In this document: piece by piece, positions 1 to 8,541 of the stretch
Position numbering within the stretch: position 1 is the stretch's first letter
Layout of the letters: each line of letters begins with the position of its first letter
DNA from: JAWLHA01 sp041690535
GTDB taxonomy: Bacteria > Pseudomonadota > Gammaproteobacteria > Thiohalomonadales > Thiohalomonadaceae
DNA: 64,000 nt
Reading direction: 5' to 3'
Assembly: GCA_041690535.1 (NCBI GenBank)
Contig: JAWLHA010000005.1
Location: 1-64,000 of the forward strand
The notes under the pieces: generated by a model
What the model saw: the letters and a program-made list of their open reading frames with translations, nothing else
Database searches by the model: none
Told to the model about the DNA's origin: nothing
Made by a program: the position numbers and the translations under genes

Positions 1-198
1 GGCGCGGTAGATGTGTATTCATCGAACCGCCGTGTACGTGATCCGTACGCACGGTGGTGTGGGAGGAGGGGCGCCGTGAGGCGTCCTCCTATCCCGATTG
101 CAGAGCAGCTCGTCGACGCCATCTCCGCGCCCCCGCGTATCCTCACCTGCGTTGGTAGCGCCGCCCCGGCTGCGGAAGCCCCGGAGATGGGGCTTGCC

Positions 199-440
199 GC
201 CCCGTGGCTGTTCACGGCAGGTAAGGGTTCTCCCTCCCTGTTGCAGGAGATTCGTCGTGAGCTTGCGGTGCGACGGGGTGGACATTCTGGTCAGCTTTAT
301 CTCCATGTCGGGCATTCGCAAGTTGCTGGATGTCTTACAACGCATTATCGCCGCGGAAGGGCACACTCGCAGTCGTATTCTGACTGCCACCTACACCGGG
401 GCGACGGAGGCGCGGGCACTGGACGAACTGGCCCGCCGCC
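199..440 (+). pseudogene. Relic of a superfamily II helicase PLD-like (DUF3427) region
   Basis: Two adjoining plus-strand frames together read like the PLD-like segment found in DUF3427-type helicase/restriction proteins. Positions 205-267 give TAGKGSPSLLQEIRREL in one frame, and about 274-440 give VDILVSFISMSGIRKLLDVL followed by ILTATYTGATEARALDELAR in another frame. The family usually has a similar order: a leader ending in an REL helix, a DILVSFI-type strand, a TTTY.GAT motif and an ELARLP-type turn. Here a frameshift lies near 268-274, and the sequence decays after 440, before the catalytic HxK region. No helicase motor or complete gene is present, so this is a non-functional fragment. 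The match is from memory of the family; no search was run. Confidence 0.5.
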
Positions 441-883
441 CCGAAGAGCCCTGTCGTGGCACCGAAGCCCGGTGCTATGTGCGCGGGCTCGTATTTCTGC
501 AAACTCCGTCACACGAAATCAAACATCGTTGTGATGCAATTCAAGCTCTTTGGGGAAGTCCCAAGCAGCGAAAGCGATTTGCCCTTGACGCGCAGGTGTT
601 GACTACCGCAAACGAAGAGGCGATGATTCCGGCGCAGGCTGAAATTAGACCGGAAACAAGCCCGGACGAATGAAGCGCATCGTGGCTTGTAGCGCGGCGG
701 TGCTGAAATCGTAACTCTTTGTCCCCTTTTCCGTTCTGCGGGCTACGCAAACATAGGGAGGAAGTCAATAGGTATAGGTGAAGGCATTGCAGACTAGTGT
801 TTCCGAGGTGGAGGATTGCTCTTCGGCCGCACGGAACGCTGAAACCAGGACACGATTTTCGAGACTGTTCAAGGAGGAAGATC

Positions 884-3157
884 ATGGTACGTTACCTAAC
901 GTCCCTGTTCGCCGCACTACTTCTGATGGCAAATACTGCGGCAGCTGATACACCCGTTTTTGGTAAGGAAAAATTCACTCGGGACAAGGGAAGCCCGCAA
1001 CGCATTGTTCACACCTTTTCTGTGCCGGACCCCAGCGCCGACTTCACGATCGTTGTTCAGAATGGTGACGGCAAAAGGGGAAGGGTAAGTAGTGCAGTCA
1101 TTGACCTGAACGGCGAGCGCATTATCAAGCCCAGTGCATTCAACAAACAGACCGACGTAGTCAGCAAGCCGGTCAAACTACAGAAAGTGAACGAAATCGC
1201 GGTGGAAGTCCGAAGCGAAATTGGGACGTCCATCTTCGTAACTGTTCTGGGGCCCGATGTGCCAGCGGCTGCGCCTGTCAGCGGCATTTCGGTGGTTCCG
1301 GATGCATTTCCGACAGATACCCCGACCTGGGTTGTATTTAACGCGGAAATTCCCTATCCCTCCAGCGAACCTGTGCCAGTCGTCACTATCGAGCGGGTCT
1401 CCGGGACCGGTGAGGTGATAGGCATTGAAGGCGTCATGGTTGACAACGGGGATTTGTCGCTGGGTGACGAAATCTATGGTGATGGTGTATTCAGCTATCG
1501 CAAGAGCTATTCCCTTGCCGAGCCTGGCGAGATGCTCGTTCGCATCAAGGTGGACGCCAGTGGGAGCATCTCCCATTCAGACGTTTTCGCTCTCACGGTG
1601 TTTATACCCATACCGGAGGATGATGCGGCCATTATCAGCGAGATTCAGGAGGCCGGAGAAAGCCTCTATCGCGAGCTCCTGCCGGTGAAAGGCCATGAAT
1701 TGGCGGCCGCTGACGTTGTGACGTTTTTGAAAACCCATTCGCTGGTAAAGGATGCGGGGATTTCAGAGGGTGGGGGTTCCATTTGGATCGACTACACCAG
1801 TGGCATAACGGGGGCAATCTTCCTCGGTGCTCCGGGCACTCGCGGTGGGATGGCACCGTCGTTGGCGGGTTTGAGCGCGACAGCGACAGCAACCGCAGCG
1901 GCCACCGGAACTGGTAAAATTGCCGTCGAAAGCAAGAAGGTGTTGATCCTCTCTCCATTTTACGATGAGTTCCAGGGAACGGATGAAGGCCCGATTCTTA
2001 AAGGAATTTACGAGACCCACAACAATGTGACCCCGTGCCCCGTTTACGATGTGGTGTATCTGGAGAACTCTCAGGTCGGTTTGGGGAGCTTCAAGGCTTT
2101 TGGAAAGTACGGCATCGTCCATGTGGCCTCACACGGAGGGGTGGTGAAGAGTGATGTCGTTATTACCTCCAAGACCGCCTATTCAGCGGCGAATCAGACG
2201 ACATATCAGGGAGATATAAAGACGGGAAGGGTAGTGCCGGTAAGCATTAACGGGAGCACGTGGATGGCCGCCACCCCCAAGTTCTTCAAATACTACATCA
2301 AGTCCATGCCCTCCAGTCTGGTTTACTTCTCTGCCTGCAGGACCACGGCGAACAACAGTATGGCAACGGTATTGCAGGGAAAGGGAGCCAAAGCGTTCCT
2401 CGGTTTCTCTCACGATGTTCCCTCCAACTTCGCCTATGATAAGGCGACCTACTTTCATGAAGAGTGGATTGACGACCCGAGCTCCTTGGTGACGACGGGC
2501 GAGGTGTTCAATGGAGGTTGCGCTGCAGGTGCCTGTTGGAATCTGGTGGGCGAAAACGATCTGGAGGCACCTTTTGACGGCCTTCAAAACGGTGGCTTCG
2601 AATCGGGCAGCCCCTTGACGTCCTGGGAGGCAACAGGGGATGGCAGGGTCATCCCGCAGCTCGGCGAGTTCAGCCCAGTGGAAGGTAACTATCAGGGAAT
2701 TATCTCCACGGGACTGGGCTATACCACCACGTCCGGCTCTATTGAACAGAAGGCCTGCTTGCCGCCCGGAGCGAATACTCTTGAGTTCAACTGGAACTTC
2801 AACTCAGAGGAGTTCCGCGAGTGGTGCGGGTCTCCTTATCAGGATACGTTCACTGTGCAAGTGATCACGGACAGCGGAGCGCAAACGCTGTTCGCGCGTA
2901 AGGTGGACGATCTGTGTGCGACAACCTTTCCCACGGGGCTGAAGTTCGACCAGAGCGCGGGTAGTTGCGAACCCAGCGATTACAATGACTGCACCGTCTG
3001 GAGTACTGGATGGCGATCTCAGAGTATCGATATTAGTGCCATCGCCGCGGCCAATCCGGGAAAACCGATTACCTTGCGCTTCTCCGCCGGGGACGTCGGG
3101 GACAGCATTTTCGATTCGGCAATCCTCTTGGACGACATCCGAATTACGGAACAGTAG
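884..3157 (+). CDS. Secreted multidomain protein with probable clan CD (caspase/gingipain-like) peptidase centre
   Basis: A 757-residue protein; the start at 884 is chosen because AAGGAGGAAG stands just upstream and the first 21 residues form a signal peptide ending in an ANTAAA-type cleavage site. An open frame extends upstream to 797 but has no comparable ribosome binding site. Residues about 45-130 resemble the beta-sandwich seen in choice-of-anchor proteins, and 140-245 another beta domain. Residues 380-540 carry VASHGG (His417) and SACRT (Cys485), the His-Gly and Ala-Cys dyad pattern of clan CD peptidases. The C-terminus has an NSEEF...DTFTVQV...DSIFDSAILLDDI pattern like choice-of-anchor L-type domains. 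There is no obvious sorting signal at the C-terminus. It is probably periplasmic or extracellular. Peptidase activity is inferred from the dyad only; substrate unknown. Confidence 0.7.
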   Translation: MVRYLTSLFAALLLMANTAAADTPVFGKEKFTRDKGSPQRIVHTFSVPDPSADFTIVVQNGDGKRGRVSSAVIDLNGERIIKPSAFNKQTDVVSKPVKLQKVNEIAVEVRSEIGTSIFVTVLGPDVPAAAPVSGISVVPDAFPTDTPTWVVFNAEIPYPSSEPVPVVTIERVSGTGEVIGIEGVMVDNGDLSLGDEIYGDGVFSYRKSYSLAEPGEMLVRIKVDASGSISHSDVFALTVFIPIPEDDAAIISEIQEAGESLYRELLPVKGHELAAADVVTFLKTHSLVKDAGISEGGGSIWIDYTSGITGAIFLGAPGTRGGMAPSLAGLSATATATAAATGTGKIAVESKKVLILSPFYDEFQGTDEGPILKGIYETHNNVTPCPVYDVVYLENSQVGLGSFKAFGKYGIVHVASHGGVVKSDVVITSKTAYSAANQTTYQGDIKTGRVVPVSINGSTWMAATPKFFKYYIKSMPSSLVYFSACRTTANNSMATVLQGKGAKAFLGFSHDVPSNFAYDKATYFHEEWIDDPSSLVTTGEVFNGGCAAGACWNLVGENDLEAPFDGLQNGGFESGSPLTSWEATGDGRVIPQLGEFSPVEGNYQGIISTGLGYTTTSGSIEQKACLPPGANTLEFNWNFNSEEFREWCGSPYQDTFTVQVITDSGAQTLFARKVDDLCATTFPTGLKFDQSAGSCEPSDYNDCTVWSTGWRSQSIDISAIAAANPGKPITLRFSAGDVGDSIFDSAILLDDIRITEQ

Positions 3158-3172
3158 CTTAGCGATAAGCCG

Positions 3173-3233
3173 CAGCAGGGGGCTTTCCCTGCTGTGGCGA
3201 TCCCGCCGTAGCTCCGGCGGGACCAGGTCTTTT
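3173..3233 (+). terminator. Two tandem hairpins after the secreted peptidase-like gene
   Basis: CAGCAGGG (3173-3180) pairs with CCCTGCTG (3187-3194) across a 6-base loop. TCCCGCCG (3201-3208) pairs with CGGCGGGA (3215-3222), followed shortly by a TCTTTT run. It lies between convergent genes, so it may terminate transcription from either side. Structure is seen directly; function is inferred. Confidence 0.55.
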
Positions 3234-3392
3234 CTCGGCATACCCTCGCGTACAACCATTTTGCGGGGGGAGACAGCCTGAGTTTGTCGGCGCTCCCGCC
3301 ATTGAGCAGCTCACAAGACAGGACGTTCGGCCTGCATGGTGGACGGGATGGACACTGTCGCGAGCACCGGCGGGCGCCGTATGCTCCGCTGG

Positions 3393-5255
3393 CTACACCG
3401 TGAAGCGCCGCACGCTCTCATGCAGCCGTACCGCCAGGGCACTGAGTTCCTCGGAGGCCGCCGCAATGTGCTGGACGGTATGACCCGTGGCATCGGCGTT
3501 ATCCTTGATCATTGCCACATTCTGCGCGAGGTTCGTGGCCACCGCGCCTTGCTCCTCCGCCGCGGTGGCGACCTGTTGGGTCATGCCGTGGATGCGGGTG
3601 ACGGCCTGTTGGATGATATCGAGTGCCGCATCGGCCTCTTCGGCACTGGAAACGGCCTCGTCTGTGCGGGTGCGGCCCGCTTCCATCGTTTTGACCGCCT
3701 CGCGGGAGCCCGCCTGTAGACGGCCGATCATTGCCTCGATCTCGCCGGTGGCGTGTTGGGTACGTTGGGCCAGGGTGCGGACCTCGTCGGCGACGACGGC
3801 GAAACCACGGCCCTGCTCGCCCGCGCGCGCTGCCTCGATGGCGGCATTGAGGGCGAGGAGATTGGTTTGCTCGGCAATCGCGTTGATCACATCCAGCACC
3901 TTGCTGATGGCTTCGCTATCGGCCTCCACCCGGCCGATCACCTCGGCGGCCTGGTTGACCTCATCGGCAAGCCTGCGGATGCTGCGGGTGGTGGTGTCCA
4001 CGACATGCTTGCCGTGGGTGGCGCTCTGTTCGGCCTCTTCCGTCGCCTGTGCCGTCTCCGTGGTGTTACGCGCCACCTCCTGTACAGTGGCGCTCATCTC
4101 CTCTACTGCCGTTGCCACCTGATCGGTCTCTCTCAGCTGATCGCTCATCGACCGCGCCGTCTGGTCGGTGATTGTGGACAGCTCCTCGGAGGCGGTGCTG
4201 AGTCGGTCGGTTGAGCCAGAGACCTCGCGGATGATCTGCTGGAAATCGTCCAGGAGACGGTTGAAGTTGCCCGACATCGCGGCGACCTCGTCATGTCCAG
4301 ACACCTCGGCGCGCAGGGTCAGGTTCTCTTCGGCGCGGACCCGGTCCATAACGGCCATAAGTCGGTTGACCGGTGTCAGGATCGTGCGCGCCAACATCGT
4401 CACCAGAGCAAGCACCAGAACAATGATGCTCAGTGACATGGCGACAGTAAGGGCATGCAGCCGGCTGTTGGTCTCATTGAGCTGCTCTCCGAGCTGCGCC
4501 TGTAACTGGGCCAGGGCCGTTTCGGTCTGATGCACGGTGCTGCGCATCTGCCCCTGCATGCCCTGGTCGCTGGAGAGCCCTTTTCGCTGCTCCTCGCCGA
4601 CCAAGGTGCGAAAATCATCGCGGTAGGCGTCCAGTCGGGCCAGCAACTGCGTCTTCAGCGTGGGCGCTAAATCGGGCTGCTCGACTGCAGTGCGCATCGA
4701 GCTGAACTCTTGGTCAAACTCGCCGACATATTTCAGATCGGAGCGCAACATGAAATCCTTTTCATGCCGGCGCAACATGAGCATCTGGCGCAGCAGCAGA
4801 TCGTTTTCCACCGCCCTAAGCTCCTGCTCGAGCGCGTGCACCGAAGCGCGCAGCCTGCCGTATAGCCCATCGGTGGGCGTCAGGCCGATGCGCTGCTGTT
4901 GCTCGACCAAGGCGGTGAAGGTCTGGCGGTAGTTCTCGACGATTTCGCCAAACCGCTCTAACGCGGAACGGTCCATTGCCTGCGCATCCATATCGGCGGC
5001 CAGCGTGGCGATCTCAGAGGAGAGATGCTTGAAGTCGGCATCGAAGTTGTGCTGATACTTGAGATCCAGGCGGGCCAGAAAGTCCTTCTCGTGGCGGCGC
5101 AACACCAGCACATCACTGCTCAGCTGCTGCACTCTCAGCCGGCTCTCTTGCAGGCTGGAGGTTACCACTCCGTTGTACCACACAAGAGCGGCCTCCCCGG
5201 CCATGCCGGCAACCACCAGGATGGCGAGCAGCTGGAGTTTTCGTTTTATGGTCAT
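3393..5255 (-). CDS. Methyl-accepting chemotaxis protein with helical bimodular (HBM) sensor
   Basis: A 620-residue chemoreceptor. The start at 5255 follows AAGGAA and puts a transmembrane helix at residues 7-29; an open extension to 5324 is not needed. The periplasmic part has two copies of RRHEKDF (53-59 and 162-168), the hallmark of the HBM sensor domain, which in other proteins binds small organic acids. A second transmembrane segment lies near 270-292, then HAMP, then the long signalling coiled coil with the hairpin tip EQTNLLALNAAIEAARAGEQ (462-481) that contacts CheA and CheW. No CheR-tether pentapeptide is seen at the C-terminus. No che genes are nearby, so it must feed a chemosensory array encoded elsewhere. 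Ligand not predictable. Confidence 0.93.
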   Translation of the reverse strand: MTIKRKLQLLAILVVAGMAGEAALVWYNGVVTSSLQESRLRVQQLSSDVLVLRRHEKDFLARLDLKYQHNFDADFKHLSSEIATLAADMDAQAMDRSALERFGEIVENYRQTFTALVEQQQRIGLTPTDGLYGRLRASVHALEQELRAVENDLLLRQMLMLRRHEKDFMLRSDLKYVGEFDQEFSSMRTAVEQPDLAPTLKTQLLARLDAYRDDFRTLVGEEQRKGLSSDQGMQGQMRSTVHQTETALAQLQAQLGEQLNETNSRLHALTVAMSLSIIVLVLALVTMLARTILTPVNRLMAVMDRVRAEENLTLRAEVSGHDEVAAMSGNFNRLLDDFQQIIREVSGSTDRLSTASEELSTITDQTARSMSDQLRETDQVATAVEEMSATVQEVARNTTETAQATEEAEQSATHGKHVVDTTTRSIRRLADEVNQAAEVIGRVEADSEAISKVLDVINAIAEQTNLLALNAAIEAARAGEQGRGFAVVADEVRTLAQRTQHATGEIEAMIGRLQAGSREAVKTMEAGRTRTDEAVSSAEEADAALDIIQQAVTRIHGMTQQVATAAEEQGAVATNLAQNVAMIKDNADATGHTVQHIAAASEELSALAVRLHESVRRFTV

Positions 5256-6265
5256 TCGTTCATTTTTTCCTTGCTGGTTTGAGACCTCGCCCTTCAGGGC
5301 GGAAAACGCCAGGTCTTCCGGCATGAAGGCCGGGAGACCTTACAGGGTAAACGCATACTTACCCAGGAGCGATGTAAGTCCCTGAAAGCAGGTCGACGGC
5401 CGCACGGATGCGGCCGTCGAGCGTACAGGGATGTATTCACAGCGTACCTGCTTTCAAGGACTTACATCGCTCAAAGCACGGCCGCGAAGTGAGTATGCGT
5501 TTACCCTGGGAGACTGTATCGTTTCCACGCCTTCGTTAACGATACCCGATACTATTCCGCTTATGTAAGTACTGGGGCCTCGCGTGGGGCATACCGGGCC
5601 CGTGTAGGTGCTATCTTGGATTCGGATAGGGCCCGACCGTCTGTTGGGAGCGGAAACCGCGAGTGGACGGATCCGCCCATTGACGGGCACGATTGGCCGG
5701 GGCGCGGCAATAAGCGGGGTAAGGAGGCGATGTGACAGTGCACGCCCGCGTACTGCGCCTCCCTCGCCGCCACCTCATGCCCCCGCGGCTCCGGATCTGT
5801 CCACTGGAGGGCTGACAGTCTGCTGCGGGAAGGGGCGGGAAGTCTGTCAGAGGAAGGTCCTATCTTCTGTAGGCTATGTCCTACACCCGCGCCAAGGTCT
5901 CCTTGCCCCACGTACGGTGTGAAGCTGGCGGCGTCTGGTGCGAGAAAGGGTAACCAGACTCGGGTGGCCGCTGACGCAGCTCGTTGCCCTGCGGTGCCGC
6001 CTCTGAGGATGCGCATGCTGCTGCGAATCCATTGGTTCCGCGCATCCTCGGGGAATGGCTCTTGAGGTGCCGCAGTGACCGGCCGTAGTGATGGAAACGA
6101 TGCTTGGTGCGTTCGTGCGATAACCGTCCACCGGCGACAGACCCCGGCTTCCGAGTAGGCAACCCTGGCCGGTCCCGGGTCGCTTCTTCCAACGACTGAG
6201 TTGCTTCGGGCAGTGCGGTCAGAGTCGGAGTACAATTGATCACGTTTGTGGTAACTGGTGATTCC
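5256..6265. other. Intergenic region with a large palindromic repeat
   Basis: About one kilobase without a convincing gene. It holds the long inverted repeat at 5343-5508. Open frames on both strands between 5560 and 6260 are rich in Arg, Pro and Ser and overlap the methyltransferase antisense, so I treat them as chance frames. No promoter motif is clear. Confidence 0.6.
5343..5508. repeat. Long imperfect palindrome, founder-like copy of dispersed repeat family A
   Basis: Outer arms are CAGGGTAAACGCATACTTAC (5343-5362) and its near-perfect reverse complement at 5489-5508. Inner arms are GCGATGTAAGTCCCTGAAAG (from 5369) and the facing CTTTCAAGGACTTACATCGC (5451-5470). A small hairpin made of CGGCCGCACGGATGCGGCCG sits at the centre (about 5397-5416). 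Related pieces occur at 16102-16137, 22067-22115, 22196-22350, 39860-39950, 52473-52538 and 57088-57139. This is therefore a dispersed, non-coding repeat family, possibly a REP/MITE mobilised in trans. Confidence 0.85.
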
Positions 6266-6970
6266 ATGAAAGGTTTTCGTCGAGTTCTGTCTGCTTGCAT
6301 AGCTATCTCCCTGGCGTTTGCCGGTCCTACAGCGGCTCTCGCTGAAGAACAGGCGCGGCCGATGGTGGATCCCTCCATCAACGTCCCCTACCAGGATCCG
6401 GATTTCGAGTCTTGGGTAAGGACGTTCGAGCGCCCCGGACGGGAGGTCTACGACAAGCGGGAGGCGATCGTACAAGCAACTTCTGTGCAGGCCGGGCAGG
6501 CGATCGCGGATATCGGCGCCGGGACGGGGCTGTTCACACTGATGTTCGCCGAGGAGGTCGGGCCGAAAGGGCGTGTCTATGCGGTGGATATTTCGGAGAC
6601 CTTCGTCGGCAACATCCTCCTCCGCGCCTCGAAAAGAGGGTTCGGGAACGTCGAGGGCATCGTCAACGATCAGAGGTCGGTGAAGCTGGCCCCCGGTTCC
6701 GTGGACATGGCCTTCATCTCCGACACCTATCACCACTTTGAGTACCCGTATGAATTGATGGCATCCCTGCACCGGGCGTTACGGACGGGCGGGACCGTTG
6801 TTGTTATCGACTTCCGAAAGGATGGCGCCCACAGCTGGGTTCAGGGGCATGTGCGGGCGAACGAGTCGACCGTGATCGAAGAGATCGAGTCCATGGGTTT
6901 CGATTTCGTCGAAAAGAGGGATTTTCTGGCGACTAATTATCTCCTGCGCTTCAGAAAAAGGGAGCGATGA
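6266..6970 (+). CDS. Exported class I SAM-dependent methyltransferase
   Basis: A 234-residue protein. Residues 1-26 are a clear Sec signal peptide ending in AALA/EE, so the start at 6266 is preferred over an earlier in-frame codon at 6236. The mature part is a Rossmann-type methyltransferase: motif I IADIGAGTGLFT, a VYAVDIS acidic loop after strand 2, and a DTYHHF post-motif. Length is normal for a single-domain class I enzyme. A methyltransferase sent out of the cytoplasm is odd because SAM is cytoplasmic; such exported homologues exist in proteobacteria but their substrates are not established. It stands alone between a repeat region and a convergent PilJ-like gene. No clear Shine-Dalgarno sequence is seen. 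Confidence 0.85.
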   Translation: MKGFRRVLSACIAISLAFAGPTAALAEEQARPMVDPSINVPYQDPDFESWVRTFERPGREVYDKREAIVQATSVQAGQAIADIGAGTGLFTLMFAEEVGPKGRVYAVDISETFVGNILLRASKRGFGNVEGIVNDQRSVKLAPGSVDMAFISDTYHHFEYPYELMASLHRALRTGGTVVVIDFRKDGAHSWVQGHVRANESTVIEEIESMGFDFVEKRDFLATNYLLRFRKRER

Positions 6971-7150
6971 CACGATACGGCGGCAGGCTTTATCAAGCAC
7001 AACATGCCCTTGGGGCCTTGCGCAGCACTCCCGGGCGATCCGCCAATGAACACTTATCTAAGAGCTGCAGGAACCGCTACCGCTTGGGCTGTTTCAGGAG
7101 TTCAGCGTGTTTCGGGGGGATGAGTCTAGGTCTAGGCAAGAGGAAAGACC

Positions 7151-7208
7151 TGACCCCTTTGGCTCCTTTTTGACCCCTTTGGATTTGTTTTGGACCCCTT
7201 GTGACCCC
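7151..7208. repeat. Short direct repeats of a TGACCCC unit, 20-base period
   Basis: TGACCCCTTTGG occurs at 7151 and 7171, then TGGACCCCTT at 7191 and TGACCCC at 7202. The first three copies are spaced exactly 20 bases apart. They lie in the convergent gap between the methyltransferase and the PilJ-like gene. The role is unknown; they could be part of a decayed repeat or a terminator region. Confidence 0.6.
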
Positions 7209-7241
7209 GCAAATTATGCTGACTTCAATCGCACCCTTATG

Positions 7242-8021
7242 TCACTTCTTTCTCTCGATCTCGACGTACAAGCCGGTGAGTTTGTCGGCATCCGCAAGCA
7301 TCCGCTCCGAAGTGGTGGCGATGAGGAAGGAGAGGTTGTAATCCGTCTGGCCCACCGCACGGCTCAGGAGGTTGTGACCCCGTTCCAGACTCCGGAGGAT
7401 TTCGCGGGTTTGTGCGGTGTTGCCCTCGAACCCGGACAATGCGTTGAGTGCGTTACGATAGTCAGAAAGTGCTTGTTCAAGAGACTCGGCGTTCTTTGCA
7501 TCCTTGATGCCATAGAGATCGAGCAGATAGAACATGGCCATGCGCTGCGATAGCATGCGTTGGCGACCAGCGATATTGACCCATTTCCCCGCGAAGGTTC
7601 CCGAGCTCTTTTCCATTTCCACGACCACGGCATGCGTCAGGGGCAGGAGTCTTCTGTTGATTTCGAGCATCGCCGCGGCATTGCTCTCGGTGGGCGGCTT
7701 AAGGGCAAGCTCCTTATAGCTTGGCCACGTGTCCTTGACCTTGCCCACTGCTTCCTTAACCGCAGGCTCCCCAGCGTAAGCATCCAGCCGAACCAAATTG
7801 TCATCAAAGGTCCGCACTGCTTGGTTGAGCTGCTCCTGCGGCTTGCCGTTCAACTCGCCCAATCCAAGCTGGCAATAGGCCTTGAGAATGCGTTGCGTGA
7901 GCATCCGCTGCAAGCCGGCCCGATCGATTGCCTCATTGGCGGTCATCGGACCTTGCGGCTCCGCTGTGGCACCGAATGCAAGCAACAGCGCGAGAAGGGT
8001 CCCGCCCAATCGAACGCTCAT
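7242..8021 (-). CDS. Periplasmic protein with two PilJ-type (NarX-like) sensor domains
   Basis: A 259-residue protein with a signal peptide (residues 1-20, cleaved near ATA/EP). It carries two copies of the PilJ N-terminal domain motif, GLQRMLTQRI near residue 36 and GRQRMLSQRM near 152. This helical domain forms the periplasmic sensor of PilJ chemoreceptors and NarX/NarQ kinases. Here it stands alone, without transmembrane output, so it probably acts as a soluble binding protein. A GGGGGAAG ribosome binding site precedes the start. The gene runs toward the methyltransferase and is separated from mtrB by half a kilobase. A nitrate, nitrite or similar small-anion ligand is possible but not shown. 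Confidence 0.85.
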   Translation of the reverse strand: MSVRLGGTLLALLLAFGATAEPQGPMTANEAIDRAGLQRMLTQRILKAYCQLGLGELNGKPQEQLNQAVRTFDDNLVRLDAYAGEPAVKEAVGKVKDTWPSYKELALKPPTESNAAAMLEINRRLLPLTHAVVVEMEKSSGTFAGKWVNIAGRQRMLSQRMAMFYLLDLYGIKDAKNAESLEQALSDYRNALNALSGFEGNTAQTREILRSLERGHNLLSRAVGQTDYNLSFLIATTSERMLADADKLTGLYVEIERKK

Positions 8022-8541
8022 AGGTCTTCCCCCATTTATGACTATGTTATTGGTCGCAACAGATTTCCACAGGCCGAGTGCTACTCCAATGCACCCAAAC
8101 TCACCGGATTCGTACGGAGGGGATTACGAGTGCAAAGTCTTTTATCGGCCGGGCAGCTAAACCTCTGCGCGCTGCCTGTACAGCAAACGTCGGCATCGGT
8201 GTCCTTTCTCGGTCGTTTGAGCTCCCCCGACGAAGGGGAATCGGAATCACACGATGCGCCAATTGACGGTTCTTCCCTGCGCACTGGGGTGTTCCCATCT
8301 CTTTTACAGTCTAGTACGTTTCCCATGCAATCTGCGAGGGATTGGCACGAAATTGAGTGCGACCGGGTGACCACATTGCCGAGCATTCTCAAGTTACTTG
8401 AGCAGGAGCCCGCAGTGCGCCCCTTCGGCTCGCCCGCGGCGAGCTCTGCGCCTTGGTGACCGTCACATCTACAACATCGACCTGCCGGATGTCGATACGC
8501 TCCTGCTGCTGTGCCCCTCAGAGCCCCATCCCCGGGGATTA
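8022..8541. other. Intergenic region with a possible protein relic
   Basis: Between mtrB and the PilJ-like gene. From about 8443 to 8562 the plus strand reads LGDRHIYNIDLPDVDTLLL and ends in a stop inside the mtrB 3' end, which looks like the tail of a former gene but has no start. The rest shows no supported feature. Confidence 0.4.

Noticed and set aside
5561..6772. Long minus-strand open frame across the methyltransferase
   Set aside because: It is antisense to the methyltransferase, has Arg/Pro/Ser-rich composition and no recognisable domain or ribosome binding site.
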